Source: Rhodanobacter lindaniclasticus (GTDB lineage Bacteria > Pseudomonadota > Gammaproteobacteria > Xanthomonadales > Rhodanobacteraceae). Taken from it: a DNA stretch of 60,317 bases. The stretch covers positions 1 through 60,317 of the forward strand of contig NZ_MWIO01000011.1 of the NCBI RefSeq assembly GCF_004799035.1, in the 5' to 3' direction. The position numbers were made by a program, and so were the translations under genes. The notes beneath the pieces are model-generated. The model had not been told where the DNA came from. It worked only from the letters and a program-made list of their open reading frames with translations, and did no database searches. Below are positions 27,369-37,482 of the stretch, in pieces; positions within the stretch are counted from its first letter, which is position 1, and every line of letters starts with the position of its first letter.

Positions 27369-28010
27369 ATGCACCCGACTCACCGCTTGCCGGCAGCGAT
27401 GCGCCCGTCGAGCCGGCGCATCGCCATCCACGTGGCGGTGATCGGCGTGCATCTGGTGGCATGGCTGGCGTGTTTCCACGGCAGCCCGCGCGCCTGGCAG
27501 CCAGCCACGCTCTCGCGCCATCCGCCATCGACGCGGCTCACCCTCCGGCTGCTGACGGTGGTGGCCGCACCTGCATCGCCCAGGCTGCCATCGCCGCGTC
27601 CTTCGACACGACGCCACACGCAGCCCCGAAGCCTGATCGCTTCTCCGCAGCCCACCCCGCTGCCGGCGACGCCACCGGCGCAGGAGCGCAGCGCGATCAC
27701 CAGCATCGCCGACACGCCCGGCTACGTCGCCGGCGGCAATCTCCTGCGCGGCGGCATGCCCATGCCACGCCCGGTCCTCCTGCCCGGCGCGGCGACGCCG
27801 ATCGTGCAGGGTTTCCACATGGTCGATCCACGCATGCAGGGCATTGGCGGTGCGGTTCGCACGCTGCAGGCACTGCTCGGCGTGGCCGACCCGCATTGCG
27901 TGGACGTGGAGGTCTGGCGCGGCATGACGGTCGCCGAACAACTGGCCCGGCACATCAGTTCCACCGATGTCGAGCGCACCGCCGAGCGCTACCACTGCGG
28001 CCCCGGCTGA
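27369..28010 (+). CDS. Hypothetical Pro/Ser-rich, membrane-anchored protein (213 aa)
   Basis: I do not recognise a family. The N-terminus is basic with one hydrophobic segment (residues ~17-37, IHVAVIGVHLVAWLACF), followed by a long Pro/Ser/Thr/Arg-rich stretch (~45-105) reminiscent of TonB-like spacers, then a globular C-terminal domain with two Cys near the end. No TonB_C signature is visible. RBS-like AAGGA lies 12 bases before ATG 27369. It sits between nudC and ampE on the same strand. Confidence 0.6.
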   Translation: MHPTHRLPAAMRPSSRRIAIHVAVIGVHLVAWLACFHGSPRAWQPATLSRHPPSTRLTLRLLTVVAAPASPRLPSPRPSTRRHTQPRSLIASPQPTPLPATPPAQERSAITSIADTPGYVAGGNLLRGGMPMPRPVLLPGAATPIVQGFHMVDPRMQGIGGAVRTLQALLGVADPHCVDVEVWRGMTVAEQLARHISSTDVERTAERYHCGPG

Positions 28011-28076
28011 GCGCGCCCGTCAGCGGGCCGCGGGCGCGCTCGTTACAATGCGGCCATCGTCCGGGAGTGCGTCACC

Positions 28077-28946
28077 ATGGCCATCCGTCTGCTCGTTGCC
28101 CTGATCGCGCTGGGCCTGTTGCATGTTGCGCCGCAACTGGCGAGCTGGCGCCGTGACAGCGTGTTCCGGCGCTGGGTGGCGCAGCTGTCCGATACCAGTG
28201 GGGCGGGCCGCGTGGTGCTGGCGCTGGCGCCCCCGCTGCTGCTGTGCGCGCTGCTGACGTGGCTGTTCGGCCACACCGTGCTGGGCGAGTTGCTGCCGCT
28301 GGTGTTCGCCGTGGTGGTGTTGATCTACTGCTTCGGTCCGCGCGAGTTCGAGCGCGACCTGGAGGCGATCCTCGCCGCGCCCGACAACGTCAGCCGCGAG
28401 GCGGCGGCGCAGCGGCTGTCCGACGACGGCCGCCCGGTGCGCTGGCACGCGCCCGCACTGGGCGAGGCAATCGTCTACGCCGCCTTGCGCCGGCGCTTTG
28501 CGGTGCTGCTGTGGTTCTTCCTGCTCGGCCCGGTCGGCGCGCTGCTGTATCGGCTGGCGCAGACGCTCGGGCGCGACGACTCGCTGGCGCTCGACGGTGA
28601 CAGCCAGCATGCCGCCAACTATCTGGCCAACGCGCTGGACTGGTTGCCGGCCCAGATACTGACCTTCACCCTGGCCGTGGTCGGCCACTGGGATGCGGTG
28701 ATCGAGGCCTGGCGGCGCTGGCACATCCAGGCTACGCCGACCAGCTGGTACCAACGCGGCCCGGGCTTCCTCGGCGCTGCCGCGCAAGCCGACGTGCGCA
28801 TCGACATCGAGGCCGGCGACGGCTACGCCGAGGAACACAGCGACCCGCTGGACGAACTGCGGCGCCTGCGCAGTGCCTTGCTGCGCGCGCTGCTGGCCTG
28901 GCTCAGCGTGGTGGCCCTGCTGGTGATCGGCAGCTGGCTGCACTGA
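28077..28946 (+). CDS. ampE: AmpE-like inner-membrane regulatory protein
   Basis: Product of 289 aa with four to five membrane segments. Family features: N-terminal LLVALIALGLLHV helix, the CFGPREFERDLEAIL block, and a C-terminal helix. AmpE is thought to sense cell-wall fragments in beta-lactamase control together with AmpD; no ampD is next to it here. GGGAG lies eight bases before ATG 28077. It ends nine bases from the convergent MFS-PlsC gene. Confidence 0.82.
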   Translation: MAIRLLVALIALGLLHVAPQLASWRRDSVFRRWVAQLSDTSGAGRVVLALAPPLLLCALLTWLFGHTVLGELLPLVFAVVVLIYCFGPREFERDLEAILAAPDNVSREAAAQRLSDDGRPVRWHAPALGEAIVYAALRRRFAVLLWFFLLGPVGALLYRLAQTLGRDDSLALDGDSQHAANYLANALDWLPAQILTFTLAVVGHWDAVIEAWRRWHIQATPTSWYQRGPGFLGAAAQADVRIDIEAGDGYAEEHSDPLDELRRLRSALLRALLAWLSVVALLVIGSWLH

Positions 28947-28955
28947 GGCGGGCGC

Positions 28956-30830
28956 TCAGGCAAGCTCCCCGCGCAACTCGCGAACCCTGGCCTCCAGCGA
29001 TGCGGCGCTGGCTGCCTGCGGCGGCACCGACGCATCCACGACGAGTTCCACGCGCGCCCGGAAACGTCGCGGCAGGCGCATGCGACCCAGCCGCGTATCG
29101 CGCCGGCTCCACACGCTGCCCCACAGCCCGCGCAGCGCCAGCGGCACCACCGGCACCGGGCGCCGCGCCAGGATTTTCTCCAGGCCCGGACGGAACGGCG
29201 CGATCTCGCCGTCGGCGGTCAGCCCGCCCTCGGGGAAGATGCACACCAGTTCGCCCTCGGCCAGTGCCGCGTCGATGGCGTCGTACGCCTGCTGCAGCAC
29301 GGCCGGGCTCTCCTTGTGTCCGGCGATCGGGATCGCCTTGGCGGTGCGGAACACGAAACGCAGCAGCGGCACATTGAAGATCCGGTAATACATCACGAAG
29401 CGCGCCGGCCGCCGCAGGTTGGCCATCAGCAGCAGCGCGTCCATGAAGCTGACGTGGTTGCACACCAGCAACGCCGGACCTTCCTCGGGCAGGTGCTGCA
29501 TGCCGTCCACGCGCACGCGGTACAGCGTGTTCACCAGCACCCAGGTGATGAAGCGCATCAGGAACTCGGGCACCAGGGTGAAGATGTACACCGCCACCAG
29601 CACGTTGAGCAGGGCGGCCAGCAGGAAGATGGTGGCCGCGTCCATGCCCAGCCGGCCCAGCGCCAGCCCGAACGCGGCGGCCAGCACGATCAGCAAGGCA
29701 TTGATGATGTTGTTGCCGGCGATCACCCGCGACAGCCGCTCGCGCGGCGTGCGCGACTGCACGAAGGCGAACAGCGGCACTACGTAGAAGCCGGCGAACA
29801 CGCCGATCGCGGTGAGGTCGAGCACGACGCGCCAGCTGCCGGCACCGTGCAGGAACGCCAGCCAGTCCAGCCCACGCGTGGCCGCCAGACCATGGCGCGC
29901 CAGGTACAGGTCGACGCCGAACGCGGTGAGGCCGAACGCGCCCAGCGGCACCAGGCCGATCTCCACCCGCTTGCCGGACAGCTTCTCGCACAGCAGTGCG
30001 CCGACGCCGGTGCCGATGGAGAACAGCGTGAGCACCAGCGTGTTGACCGAACCGTCGCCGCCCAGCGTCTCGCGCGTGTAGATCGGCAGCTGCGCGATCA
30101 GCACGGTGCCGAAGAACCAGAACCACGAGATGCCCAGCACCGCGTTGAACACCGCGCGATCGGCACCGGTGATGCCGAGCACGCGGGCCGTTTCGCTGAA
30201 CGGGTTCCAGTTGAACTTCAGGTCGGGTGCGGTCGCCGGCGCGGGCGGAATGCGCCGGCTGGCCAGGTAGCCGGCCACCGCCACCGCGATGGTCGCGCCG
30301 GAGGCCAGCATGGGGCCCACGTCGGCCACCAGCATCAGCGAATTGCCGGCAATCATGCCCACCAGCATCGCCATCTGCGTGCCCATCTCCACCAGACCGT
30401 TGCCGCCGACCAATTCCTCGTTCTTCAGCGCCTGCGGCAGGATCGCGTACTTGATCGGCCCGAACATGGTCGAGTGCATGCCCATCATGAACAGCACCAC
30501 CAGCAGCAGCGGGGTGTGATGGGTGTAGAAGCCGTACGCGGCCAGCGTCATCGCCACGATCTCGAACAGCTTCACGTAGCGGATGATGCGGCTCTTCTCG
30601 TACTTCTCCGCCAGTTGTCCGGCGGTGGCGGAGAACAGGAAGAACGGGAGGATGAACAGTGCCGGCGCCAGGTTGGTGTAGAGCCCCACGGTGCGGTCGT
30701 CCAGCCCCATCTGGAAGGCCACCAGCATCACCAGCGCGTTGCGGAACGCATTGTCGTTGAAGGCGCCCAGCGCCTGGGTCCAGAAGAACGGCGCGAAACG
30801 CCGCTTGCCAAGCAGTCCGAATTGGCTCAT
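28956..30830 (-). CDS. MFS transporter fused to PlsC-type 1-acyl-glycerol-3-phosphate acyltransferase (LplT-Aas-like)
   Basis: Product of 624 aa in two parts. Residues ~1-400 are an MFS permease of about 12 membrane helices resembling LplT (lysophospholipid transport; start FWTQALGAFNDNAFRNAL). Residues ~420-624 form a PlsC domain with the HX4D motif NHVSFMD and the substrate-binding FPEGG. This is the two-domain form of the import-and-reacylate system; the AMP-ligase third domain of Aas-type fusions is absent. ATG 30830 chosen because an upstream extension to 31103 is Arg-rich and unlike the family. Confidence 0.88.
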   Translation of the reverse strand: MSQFGLLGKRRFAPFFWTQALGAFNDNAFRNALVMLVAFQMGLDDRTVGLYTNLAPALFILPFFLFSATAGQLAEKYEKSRIIRYVKLFEIVAMTLAAYGFYTHHTPLLLVVLFMMGMHSTMFGPIKYAILPQALKNEELVGGNGLVEMGTQMAMLVGMIAGNSLMLVADVGPMLASGATIAVAVAGYLASRRIPPAPATAPDLKFNWNPFSETARVLGITGADRAVFNAVLGISWFWFFGTVLIAQLPIYTRETLGGDGSVNTLVLTLFSIGTGVGALLCEKLSGKRVEIGLVPLGAFGLTAFGVDLYLARHGLAATRGLDWLAFLHGAGSWRVVLDLTAIGVFAGFYVVPLFAFVQSRTPRERLSRVIAGNNIINALLIVLAAAFGLALGRLGMDAATIFLLAALLNVLVAVYIFTLVPEFLMRFITWVLVNTLYRVRVDGMQHLPEEGPALLVCNHVSFMDALLLMANLRRPARFVMYYRIFNVPLLRFVFRTAKAIPIAGHKESPAVLQQAYDAIDAALAEGELVCIFPEGGLTADGEIAPFRPGLEKILARRPVPVVPLALRGLWGSVWSRRDTRLGRMRLPRRFRARVELVVDASVPPQAASAASLEARVRELRGELA

Positions 30831-31120
30831 GCGCTGTCCCGTGGTGGATTCCCCGATGCCGCGGCGGACGGCGACGGCCGCTCGACGGTAGCAGCAGCAA
30901 TGCTTTCGAAGAAAGAGTGCTGCGTCATGAAACTCCTCCGCGCCGGTGTGGTCGCAGTCCGGATTGCCGGTGCCTGCCGGGTGCGGATCCCGGGGCGGTG
31001 GGTTGGCATGGCACGGGCGGCGGCGCAAAATACTGCGTGGACGATCCGGCCTCCCCACCCGGCGATCCCGAAATCTTGCGCCCCGGTGCAGTCTCCCACC
31101 CAACCGACACGGCCACTCCC

Positions 31121-31693
31121 ATGAGCAAGTCCCTTCCCCAAGTTACAGGCGGCACCTTTGCCGACCGCATCCGGTTGCTGATCCAGCGGGTTGGCAGCGC
31201 CACCGAGATCGCCCGCATGTGCGGCTTCTCCGAAGGCGTGGTACGCAGCTGGCGCGACGGCAACACCGACCCTTCGCGCGCGCGTTGCGTGACCTTGGCA
31301 CGCACGCTGGGCATCTCGCTGGTATGGCTGGTGGCCGGCGAAGGCGGCATGCAGATCGACCCGACGCTGACCACGCAGGAAGACCAGCACAGCAGCCAGG
31401 TCGTACGCACCCAGCACGCCAACGCCAGATCCGGCGTGGTCACTCATCTGCCCTTGTCGGCCCACATGCAGGGATTGGATCCGCAGCGCCTGAACACGGC
31501 GATGCAGATGCTGCAGTCGGAATTGGATCTGGCCGGCAGCCCGCTGAGCCTGGCCGAGAACACCGACCTGCTCACCGAGCTGTACGAGATCCTCGGCCCG
31601 GGTGGCGTCAATGTGGACGCCGGCGCGATGATGGCGTTCAACCGCCACCTTGCGCAGCGCCTGCGCGAAGGCGCTGCCACCACCGTCGCCTGA
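31121..31693 (+). CDS. Helix-turn-helix (XRE/CI-like) transcriptional regulator
   Basis: Product of 190 aa. A helix-turn-helix of the XRE/CI class occupies residues ~10-70 (ADRIRLLIQRVGS, ATEIARMCGFSEGVVRSWRDG), followed by a linker and a C-terminal helical domain unlike LexA-type peptidase domains (no Ser/Lys pair seen). The target is unknown. Upstream, the 290-base gap to the divergent MFS-PlsC gene contains no gene; the regulator may act on that promoter, which is inference. Confidence 0.78.
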   Translation: MSKSLPQVTGGTFADRIRLLIQRVGSATEIARMCGFSEGVVRSWRDGNTDPSRARCVTLARTLGISLVWLVAGEGGMQIDPTLTTQEDQHSSQVVRTQHANARSGVVTHLPLSAHMQGLDPQRLNTAMQMLQSELDLAGSPLSLAENTDLLTELYEILGPGGVNVDAGAMMAFNRHLAQRLREGAATTVA

Positions 31694-31741
31694 CGCGACG
31701 GTGGTTGCTGCGGCGCGGGCGCTTGCGTGCCCGCGCCGCGT

Positions 31742-33889
31742 TCAGAGCAGGGCGATGTCCGCCACGGTGCTGAACTGGCTCTTCAGCTGGTTCAGCAGGG
31801 CCAGGCGATTGGCCCGCACGGCGGGATCGTCGGCATTCACCAGCACGTTGTCGAAGAACGCATCGACCGGCGCCTGCAGTTGCGCCAGACGGGTCAGTAC
31901 CGCGGCGTAATCGCCCGCGGCCTCGGCTGCGGCGCTGTCCTGCTGCGCGGCGGCCAGGGCATCGGCCAGTTCGCGCTCCGCGTCTGCCTCGAAGAACGCC
32001 GGGTCGACGATCCGGCCGACGGGCGGCGCGCCAGCCTCTTCGGCCTGCTTGCGCAGGATGTTGGCGACGCGCTTGTTGGCCGCGGCCAGACTCGCCGCCT
32101 CGGGCCGGCGACCGAACTCGATCACCGCGCGCAGGCGCCGGTCGAAGTCGGCCAGACTGGCCGGCTGCACCGCCAGCACGGCTTCGAAGGCCCCGTGTTC
32201 GAAGCCCTGTTCGGCGTAGTAGCCGCGCATCCGTTCGTGCACGAAGTCCAGCAGGTCCTCCAGCAGGATCGCGCGCCGCGCGCCCGCCTGCAGCGCCGGC
32301 GGCTTGCCGTCCTTGCCCGGCTTGAGGCCGGCCGCGAGGGCGGCATCGGGCAATTGTTCCAGTGCCTCGATGAAGCTGGCGCGCAGGTCCAGTTCCAGGC
32401 CGCCCTCGATCAGGGTGCGCGCCAGGCCCAGCGCCGCGCGGCGCAGCGCGAAGGGGTCCTTGTTGCCGCCGGGTTTCATGCCGATGGCGAAGATGCCGGC
32501 CAGGGTGTCGAGCCGTTCGGCCACCGCCAGCACCTGGCCCAGCGGGTCCGCGGCGATGCGGTCGCGGCCGAAGCGCGGGCGGTAATGGCTGTCCAGCGCC
32601 TCGGCCACCGCCGCCGGTTCGCCGTCGTGGACGGCGTAGTAGCGGCCCATCACGCCCTGCAGCTCGGGGAACTCGCCGACCATGCGGGTCAGCAGGTCGC
32701 ACTTGGCCAGGCTGGCCGCGCGCGTCGCCAGCGCCGCATCGACGCCGACCCGGTTGGCCACCACGCGCGCCAGTTCGGCCACGCGCACGCTCTTGTCCCA
32801 CTGGCTGCCCAGCGCCTGCTGGTAGGTGACGTTCTTCAGCTGCTCCTGGTAGCTGGCCAGCGGCGTCTTCAGGTCCTCGTCCCAGAAGAACTTGGCGTCG
32901 GCGAAACGCGGCCGGATCACCCGCTCGTAGCCGCGGCGGATCTCGGCCGGGTCCTTGCTCTCGATGTTGGCGATGCCGATGAAATGCTCGGTCAGCTTGC
33001 CCTCGGCGTCGAACACCGGCACGAATTTCTGGTTCGCCACCATGGTGGTGACCAGCGCCTCGGGTGGCACGTCCAGGAAGCTGCGCTCGAAGGTGCAGGC
33101 GATCGCCACCGGCCATTCGGTGAGGTTGGCCAGTTCGTCCAGCAGCGCGTCGTCCAGTTGCGGCGTGCCGCCGGTGCCTTGCGCGGCGAGCTCGATCTGC
33201 TGCTGGATGCGCTGGCGCCGCTCGCGCGGATCGGCCAGCACCTTCGCGGCGCGCATCGCGTCGAGCCAGCCGTCGGCGTCGGCCACGTGCACCGGTTGCG
33301 GATGCATGAAACGGTGACCGCGCGACTTGCGCCCGCTGACCAGGCCCAGCACCTTGCCGTCGACGATGTCGGCGCCGTGCAGGATCACCAGCCAGTGCGC
33401 CGGGCGCACGAAGCTGTAGTCGTGGTCGGCCCAGCGCATCGGGCGCGGGATCGGCAGCGCCTTGAGCGCCTCGTCGATGATCTCCGGCAGCAGGGCCGCC
33501 AGTGGCCGGCCGGGCTTGACCGCACGCCAGACGAACCACGCGCCCTTGTCGGTCTCCAGTTTTTCCAGCTGGCTGACGTCGACGCCGCAGGATTGGGCGA
33601 AGCCCAGCAACGCCTTCGATGGCTGTCCTTCGGCGTCGAGCGCAGCGGCTACCGCGGGGCCGCGGCGTTCGATGGCTTGTTCCGGTTGCGCCGAGGCCAC
33701 CGCCGGGATGTACGCAGCCAGACGGCGCGGTGAGGCGTACGCCATCGCCTGGTCCAGTCCGGCGCTGACGCCACGCGTGGCCAGGCCGTCGACGATGCCG
33801 CGCAGGAACGCCGCGGACAGTTCGTCCAGCGCACGCGGCGGCAGTTCCTCGGTACCCAGCTCGATCAACAGCGATTTGCCGGTGTTCAT
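31742..33889 (-). CDS. glyS: Glycine-tRNA ligase beta subunit
   Basis: Product of 715 aa (family ~690). N-terminal [18 protein letters not shown] and the central [16 protein letters not shown] block are typical of the bacterial alpha2-beta2 glycyl-tRNA synthetase; the C-terminal part is a DALR-type tRNA-binding region. Start ATG at 33889 overlaps the glyQ stop by 4 bases (ATGA). Charging tRNA-Gly needs both subunits. Confidence 0.97.
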   Translation of the reverse strand: MNTGKSLLIELGTEELPPRALDELSAAFLRGIVDGLATRGVSAGLDQAMAYASPRRLAAYIPAVASAQPEQAIERRGPAVAAALDAEGQPSKALLGFAQSCGVDVSQLEKLETDKGAWFVWRAVKPGRPLAALLPEIIDEALKALPIPRPMRWADHDYSFVRPAHWLVILHGADIVDGKVLGLVSGRKSRGHRFMHPQPVHVADADGWLDAMRAAKVLADPRERRQRIQQQIELAAQGTGGTPQLDDALLDELANLTEWPVAIACTFERSFLDVPPEALVTTMVANQKFVPVFDAEGKLTEHFIGIANIESKDPAEIRRGYERVIRPRFADAKFFWDEDLKTPLASYQEQLKNVTYQQALGSQWDKSVRVAELARVVANRVGVDAALATRAASLAKCDLLTRMVGEFPELQGVMGRYYAVHDGEPAAVAEALDSHYRPRFGRDRIAADPLGQVLAVAERLDTLAGIFAIGMKPGGNKDPFALRRAALGLARTLIEGGLELDLRASFIEALEQLPDAALAAGLKPGKDGKPPALQAGARRAILLEDLLDFVHERMRGYYAEQGFEHGAFEAVLAVQPASLADFDRRLRAVIEFGRRPEAASLAAANKRVANILRKQAEEAGAPPVGRIVDPAFFEADAERELADALAAAQQDSAAAEAAGDYAAVLTRLAQLQAPVDAFFDNVLVNADDPAVRANRLALLNQLKSQFSTVADIALL

Positions 33890-34803
33890 GCGGCCTGCTC
33901 CTGGTGGACGCCGCTGCGCTTGAGCCCGGGGAAACCCAGCTTCTCGCGTTGCGCCACGTACGCCTCGGCGACCGCGCGCGACAAGGCGCGCACGCGCAGG
34001 ATGTAGCGCTGCCGCTCGGTGACGCTGATCGCGCGGCGCGCATCGAGCAGGTTGAAAGTGTGGCTGGCCTTCATCACTTGCTCGTAGGCAGGCAGCGGCA
34101 GGTTGGCGGCGACCAGCTTGTTCGCCTCGCCCTCGCAGACGTCGAACCAGCGCAGCAGCTCGGCCACGTTGGCGTGCTCGAAGTTGTAGGTGCTCTGCTC
34201 GACCTCGTTCTGCAGGAACACGTCGCCGTAGCTGACCGTGCCGCGCGGGCCGTCGGTCCAGACCAGGTCGTAGACGTTGTCCACGTTCTGCAGATACATC
34301 GCCAGGCGCTCCAGGCCGTAGGTGATCTCGCCGGTGACCGGGCGGCATTCGAGGCCGCCGGCCTGCTGGAAATAGGTGAACTGGGTGACTTCCATGCCGT
34401 TCAACCACACCTCCCAGCCCAGCCCCCAGGCGCCCAGCGTGGGCGATTCCCAGTTGTCCTCGACGAAGCGCAGGTCGTGCACCAGCGGGTCGAGGCCGAG
34501 CTCCTTCAGCGAGCCGATGTACAGCTCCAGGATGTTTTCCGGATTCGGCTTCATCACCACCTGGTACTGGTAGTAATGCTGCAGGCGATTCGGGTTCTGG
34601 CCGTAACGACCGTCGGTGGGGCGGCGCGACGGCTGCACATAGGCGGCCGACCACGGCTCGGGACCGAGCGCGCGCAGGAAGGTGGCCGGATGGAAGGTGC
34701 CCGCGCCCACTTCGGTGTCGAGCGGCTGCAGCAGTACGCAACCCTGCGCCGCCCAGTAGCGGTTGAGGGTCTGGATCACATCCTGGAAGGTGCGCGCGGA
34801 CAT
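33886..34803 (-). CDS. glyQ: Glycine-tRNA ligase alpha subunit
   Basis: Product of 305 aa (E. coli 303). Catalytic class II core with [17 protein letters not shown] at the N-terminus and the motif region [14 protein letters not shown]. First gene of the glyQS pair. On the minus strand a TATACT -10 candidate (34834-34839) lies 31 bases upstream, overlapping a TATAGC on the plus strand that could serve the divergent ATPase gene. Confidence 0.97.
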   Translation of the reverse strand: MSARTFQDVIQTLNRYWAAQGCVLLQPLDTEVGAGTFHPATFLRALGPEPWSAAYVQPSRRPTDGRYGQNPNRLQHYYQYQVVMKPNPENILELYIGSLKELGLDPLVHDLRFVEDNWESPTLGAWGLGWEVWLNGMEVTQFTYFQQAGGLECRPVTGEITYGLERLAMYLQNVDNVYDLVWTDGPRGTVSYGDVFLQNEVEQSTYNFEHANVAELLRWFDVCEGEANKLVAANLPLPAYEQVMKASHTFNLLDARRAISVTERQRYILRVRALSRAVAEAYVAQREKLGFPGLKRSGVHQEQAA

Positions 34804-34833
34804 GGCTTTCCGTGACCTGGGTTAAAGCGCGTT

Positions 34834-34841
34834 AGTATAGC
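34834..34841. promoter_or_regulatory. Overlapping divergent -10 candidates for glyQS and the GspE-like gene
   Basis: AGTATAGC reads TATACT on the minus strand (34834-34839, toward glyQ) and TATAGC on the plus strand (34836-34841, toward the ATPase gene). Neither has a convincing -35, so only the overlap itself is certain. Confidence 0.35.
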
Positions 34842-34902
34842 TGCAGCTCGCTTTGCGGCTGGAATTTCCGGCTGGCGGAGCCCTGCAGAGGACACGTGCC
34901 GG

Positions 34903-36732
34903 ATGGCTGCATCACCACAGATTGCCTCCCTGCTCGGCCGTCGCGGCCGGCTCGAACTGGACGAGGTACTGGCCGCGCTGGTCGTCGATGGCTACGCGCT
35001 GGCCGAGGATGCGAAGAACGTCCGCATGGGCGCGCGCGCCGGCCGCAGCACGGTGGAGTTGCATCCGTTGGTGGTGATCGCCAACGCCAAGCTGGCCAAC
35101 CAGCGCGAGACCGGCCGACCGCTCAGCCTGGAGACGCTGGCCGAGTGGCTGGCCGGCCATGCCGGGCTGCCGTACCTCAAGATCGATCCGATGAAGATCA
35201 ACGTGGCCGCGGTTACCCAGGTGGTCAGCCTCGCCTACGCGAAACGGCACCGCATCCTGCCGATCGCGGCGACCGTGGGCGAGGTGACGTTCGCCACCAG
35301 CGAGCCGTTCGATGACGCCTGGGCGCCCGACCTGGCGCACATGCTGCGGCGGGACATCAAGCGCGTCGTCGCCAGTCCGATCGACATCAACCGCTACCAG
35401 CAGGAGTTCTACGGCGTCCAGCGCTCGATCCAGCTGGCGCAGGATGCCAAGACCGGCAGCGACAGCTCCTCGGCCATCCTCAACTTCGAGCAACTGGTCG
35501 AGCTGGGCAAGAGCGGCGAGGTCGGTGCCGACGATCGCCACGTGGTGCACATCGTCGACTGGCTGCTGCAGTACGCCTTCGAGCAGCGCGCCTCGGACAT
35601 CCATCTGGAACCCCGGCGCGACACCGGCTACATCCGTTTCCGCATCGACGGCGTGATGCAGAAAGTGTTCGAGTTGCCGGCGCCGGTGATGACCGCGGTC
35701 ACCGCGCGCATCAAGATCCTCGCGCGCATGGACGTGGCCGAGAAGCGCCGCCCGCAGGACGGCCGCATCAAGACCCGCTCGGCCTCGGGGCGCGAGGTGG
35801 AGTTGCGCATCTCCAACATGCCCACCGCCTTCGGCGAGAAGGTGGTGATGCGCATCTTCGATCCGGACCTGGTGGTGAAGGATTTCGCCCAGTTGGGTTT
35901 CTCTGCCAGCGAGGCGGAGAACTGGCGCAGCATGGTCGAGCGCCCGCACGGCATCGTGCTGGTCACCGGCCCCACCGGCTCGGGCAAGACCACCACGCTG
36001 TACTCCACGCTCAAGCACCTGGCCACGCCGGAGCTCAACGTGTGCACGGTGGAGGACCCGATCGAGATGGTCTCGCCGGAGTTCAACCAGATGCAGGTGC
36101 ACGCGGCGATCGACCTCGATTTCGCCGCCGGCGTGCGCACCCTGCTGCGGCAGGACCCGGACATCATCATGGTCGGCGAGATCCGCGACCTGGAAACCGC
36201 GCAGATGGCGGTGCAGGCATCGCTCACCGGACACCTGGTGCTGTCCACCCTGCATACCAACGACGCACCCAGCGCGGTCACCCGCCTGCTCGACCTCGGC
36301 GTGCCGCACTATCTGATCCAGTCCACCCTCACCGGCGTGGTGGCGCAACGGCTGGTGCGCACCCTGTGCCCGCATTGCAAGCAGGCCACCACCCAGGACC
36401 CGCATGCGTGGAACGTGCTGACCCACGGCTGGACGATGCCGCTGCCGGCGCAGGTGTACAAGCCGGTCGGTTGCCTGGAGTGCCGCAACACCGGCTTCAT
36501 GGGCCGCACCGGCATCTACGAGATGATGAAGCTCTCGCCGCAGCTGCGCGGCATGATCTCGGCCCAGCTCGATCTCAGCGGTTTCGGCCAGGCCGCCCTG
36601 GCCGAAGGCATGCGGCCGCTGCGCATCTCCGCGGCCGACCAGGTCGCCGCCGGCCTGACCACGGTGCAGGAGGTACTCACCGTGTTGCCGCCGATCGACG
36701 CCTTCGCCGATGATCAGCGCCAGCGTGAGTGA
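34903..36732 (+). CDS. Orphan GspE/PulE/PilB-family secretion ATPase
   Basis: Product of 609 aa with the full layout of type II secretion / type IV pilus assembly ATPases: N-terminal N1/N2 domains (~1-200), then the ATPase core with Walker A GPTGSGKT (356-363), Asp box VEDPIEM, Walker B IIMVGEIRDLETAQMA and His box LVLSTLHTNDA. The zinc site CPHC (489-492) and CLEC (524-527) is present. It is not beside other gsp or pil genes; its neighbours are glyQS and an amidotransferase. A partner machine elsewhere is likely, but which one cannot be told. Confidence 0.9.
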   Translation: MAASPQIASLLGRRGRLELDEVLAALVVDGYALAEDAKNVRMGARAGRSTVELHPLVVIANAKLANQRETGRPLSLETLAEWLAGHAGLPYLKIDPMKINVAAVTQVVSLAYAKRHRILPIAATVGEVTFATSEPFDDAWAPDLAHMLRRDIKRVVASPIDINRYQQEFYGVQRSIQLAQDAKTGSDSSSAILNFEQLVELGKSGEVGADDRHVVHIVDWLLQYAFEQRASDIHLEPRRDTGYIRFRIDGVMQKVFELPAPVMTAVTARIKILARMDVAEKRRPQDGRIKTRSASGREVELRISNMPTAFGEKVVMRIFDPDLVVKDFAQLGFSASEAENWRSMVERPHGIVLVTGPTGSGKTTTLYSTLKHLATPELNVCTVEDPIEMVSPEFNQMQVHAAIDLDFAAGVRTLLRQDPDIIMVGEIRDLETAQMAVQASLTGHLVLSTLHTNDAPSAVTRLLDLGVPHYLIQSTLTGVVAQRLVRTLCPHCKQATTQDPHAWNVLTHGWTMPLPAQVYKPVGCLECRNTGFMGRTGIYEMMKLSPQLRGMISAQLDLSGFGQAALAEGMRPLRISAADQVAAGLTTVQEVLTVLPPIDAFADDQRQRE

Positions 36733-36750
36733 CATCCCTCGAGACCCTGC

Positions 36751-37473
36751 ATGAAACCCGTCCTGATCATCCGCACCGGCCGGGCGCCGGACAGCATCCG
36801 TGCGCGCCACGGCGATTTCCCGCACTGGTTCCGCCTCGCCGCGGGCTTGCTGCCGGAGCGCCTGCACATCGTCGACGTGGCGGCCGGCGAATCGCTGCCG
36901 GCCGCGAACGGGGTGGCCGGCGCCATCGTCACCGGCTCGGCCGCGATGGTTACCGAGAAACTGCCCTGGAGCGAAGCGACCGCCGGCTGGATCCGCGACG
37001 CGATGGATGCCGAGCTGCCCCTGTTCGGCGTCTGCTACGGCCATCAGCTGATGACGCACGCGCTCGGCGGACGGGTTGATTACCTGCCGGGCGGGCGCGA
37101 GATCGGCACCCAGTCGATCGAGCTTGCGGCGGGGCAGACGTCGGACCGGTTGGCCGATGGCTTGCCCGCCCGTTTCCGCGCCCACACCACGCACGAGCAG
37201 AGCGTGCTGGAGCCGCCCGCGGGTGCGCGGATCCTCGCCAGCTCGGCACGCGACCCGCACCAGTGGCTGCGCTACGGGCCGAAGGCGATCAGCGTCCAGT
37301 TCCACCCCGAAGTCAATGCCGATGTCATGCGCGCCTACATCCGGCGCAAACGCCACGACCTGCATCGCGAAGGTGCCGACCCCGCACGCATCTTCAACGA
37401 CGTCGGCGCCACTCCGATCGCGCGCCGGCTGTTGCGCCGCTTCGCCCGCCTGCATGGCTGGACCAACGACTGA
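36751..37473 (+). CDS. Class I glutamine amidotransferase-like protein
   Basis: Product of 240 aa with the triad of class I amidotransferases: nucleophile C95 in GVCYGHQ, H185 and E187 in FHPEV. There is no fused synthetase domain. Homologues are often called GMP synthase-glutamine amidotransferase or gamma-glutamyl-gamma-aminobutyrate hydrolase-like; the acceptor is unknown. It begins 18 bases after the ATPase gene and may share its transcript. Confidence 0.88.
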   Translation: MKPVLIIRTGRAPDSIRARHGDFPHWFRLAAGLLPERLHIVDVAAGESLPAANGVAGAIVTGSAAMVTEKLPWSEATAGWIRDAMDAELPLFGVCYGHQLMTHALGGRVDYLPGGREIGTQSIELAAGQTSDRLADGLPARFRAHTTHEQSVLEPPAGARILASSARDPHQWLRYGPKAISVQFHPEVNADVMRAYIRRKRHDLHREGADPARIFNDVGATPIARRLLRRFARLHGWTND

Positions 37474-37482
37474 GCGCCGGAA

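Noticed and set aside
28956..31103. 715-codon version of the MFS-PlsC gene
   Set aside because: The extra N-terminal 91 residues are Arg/His/Pro-rich and lack a transporter-like signal; ATG 30830 fits the family.
31742..34741. 999-codon frame that would extend glyS upstream across glyQ
   Set aside because: The extra 284 codons are out-of-frame glyQ sequence; glyS starts at 33889 with the ATGA overlap typical of the pair.
34912..37455. 847-codon minus-strand frame opposite the GspE-like and amidotransferase genes
   Set aside because: Antisense shadow; both plus-strand genes have full active-site motifs.
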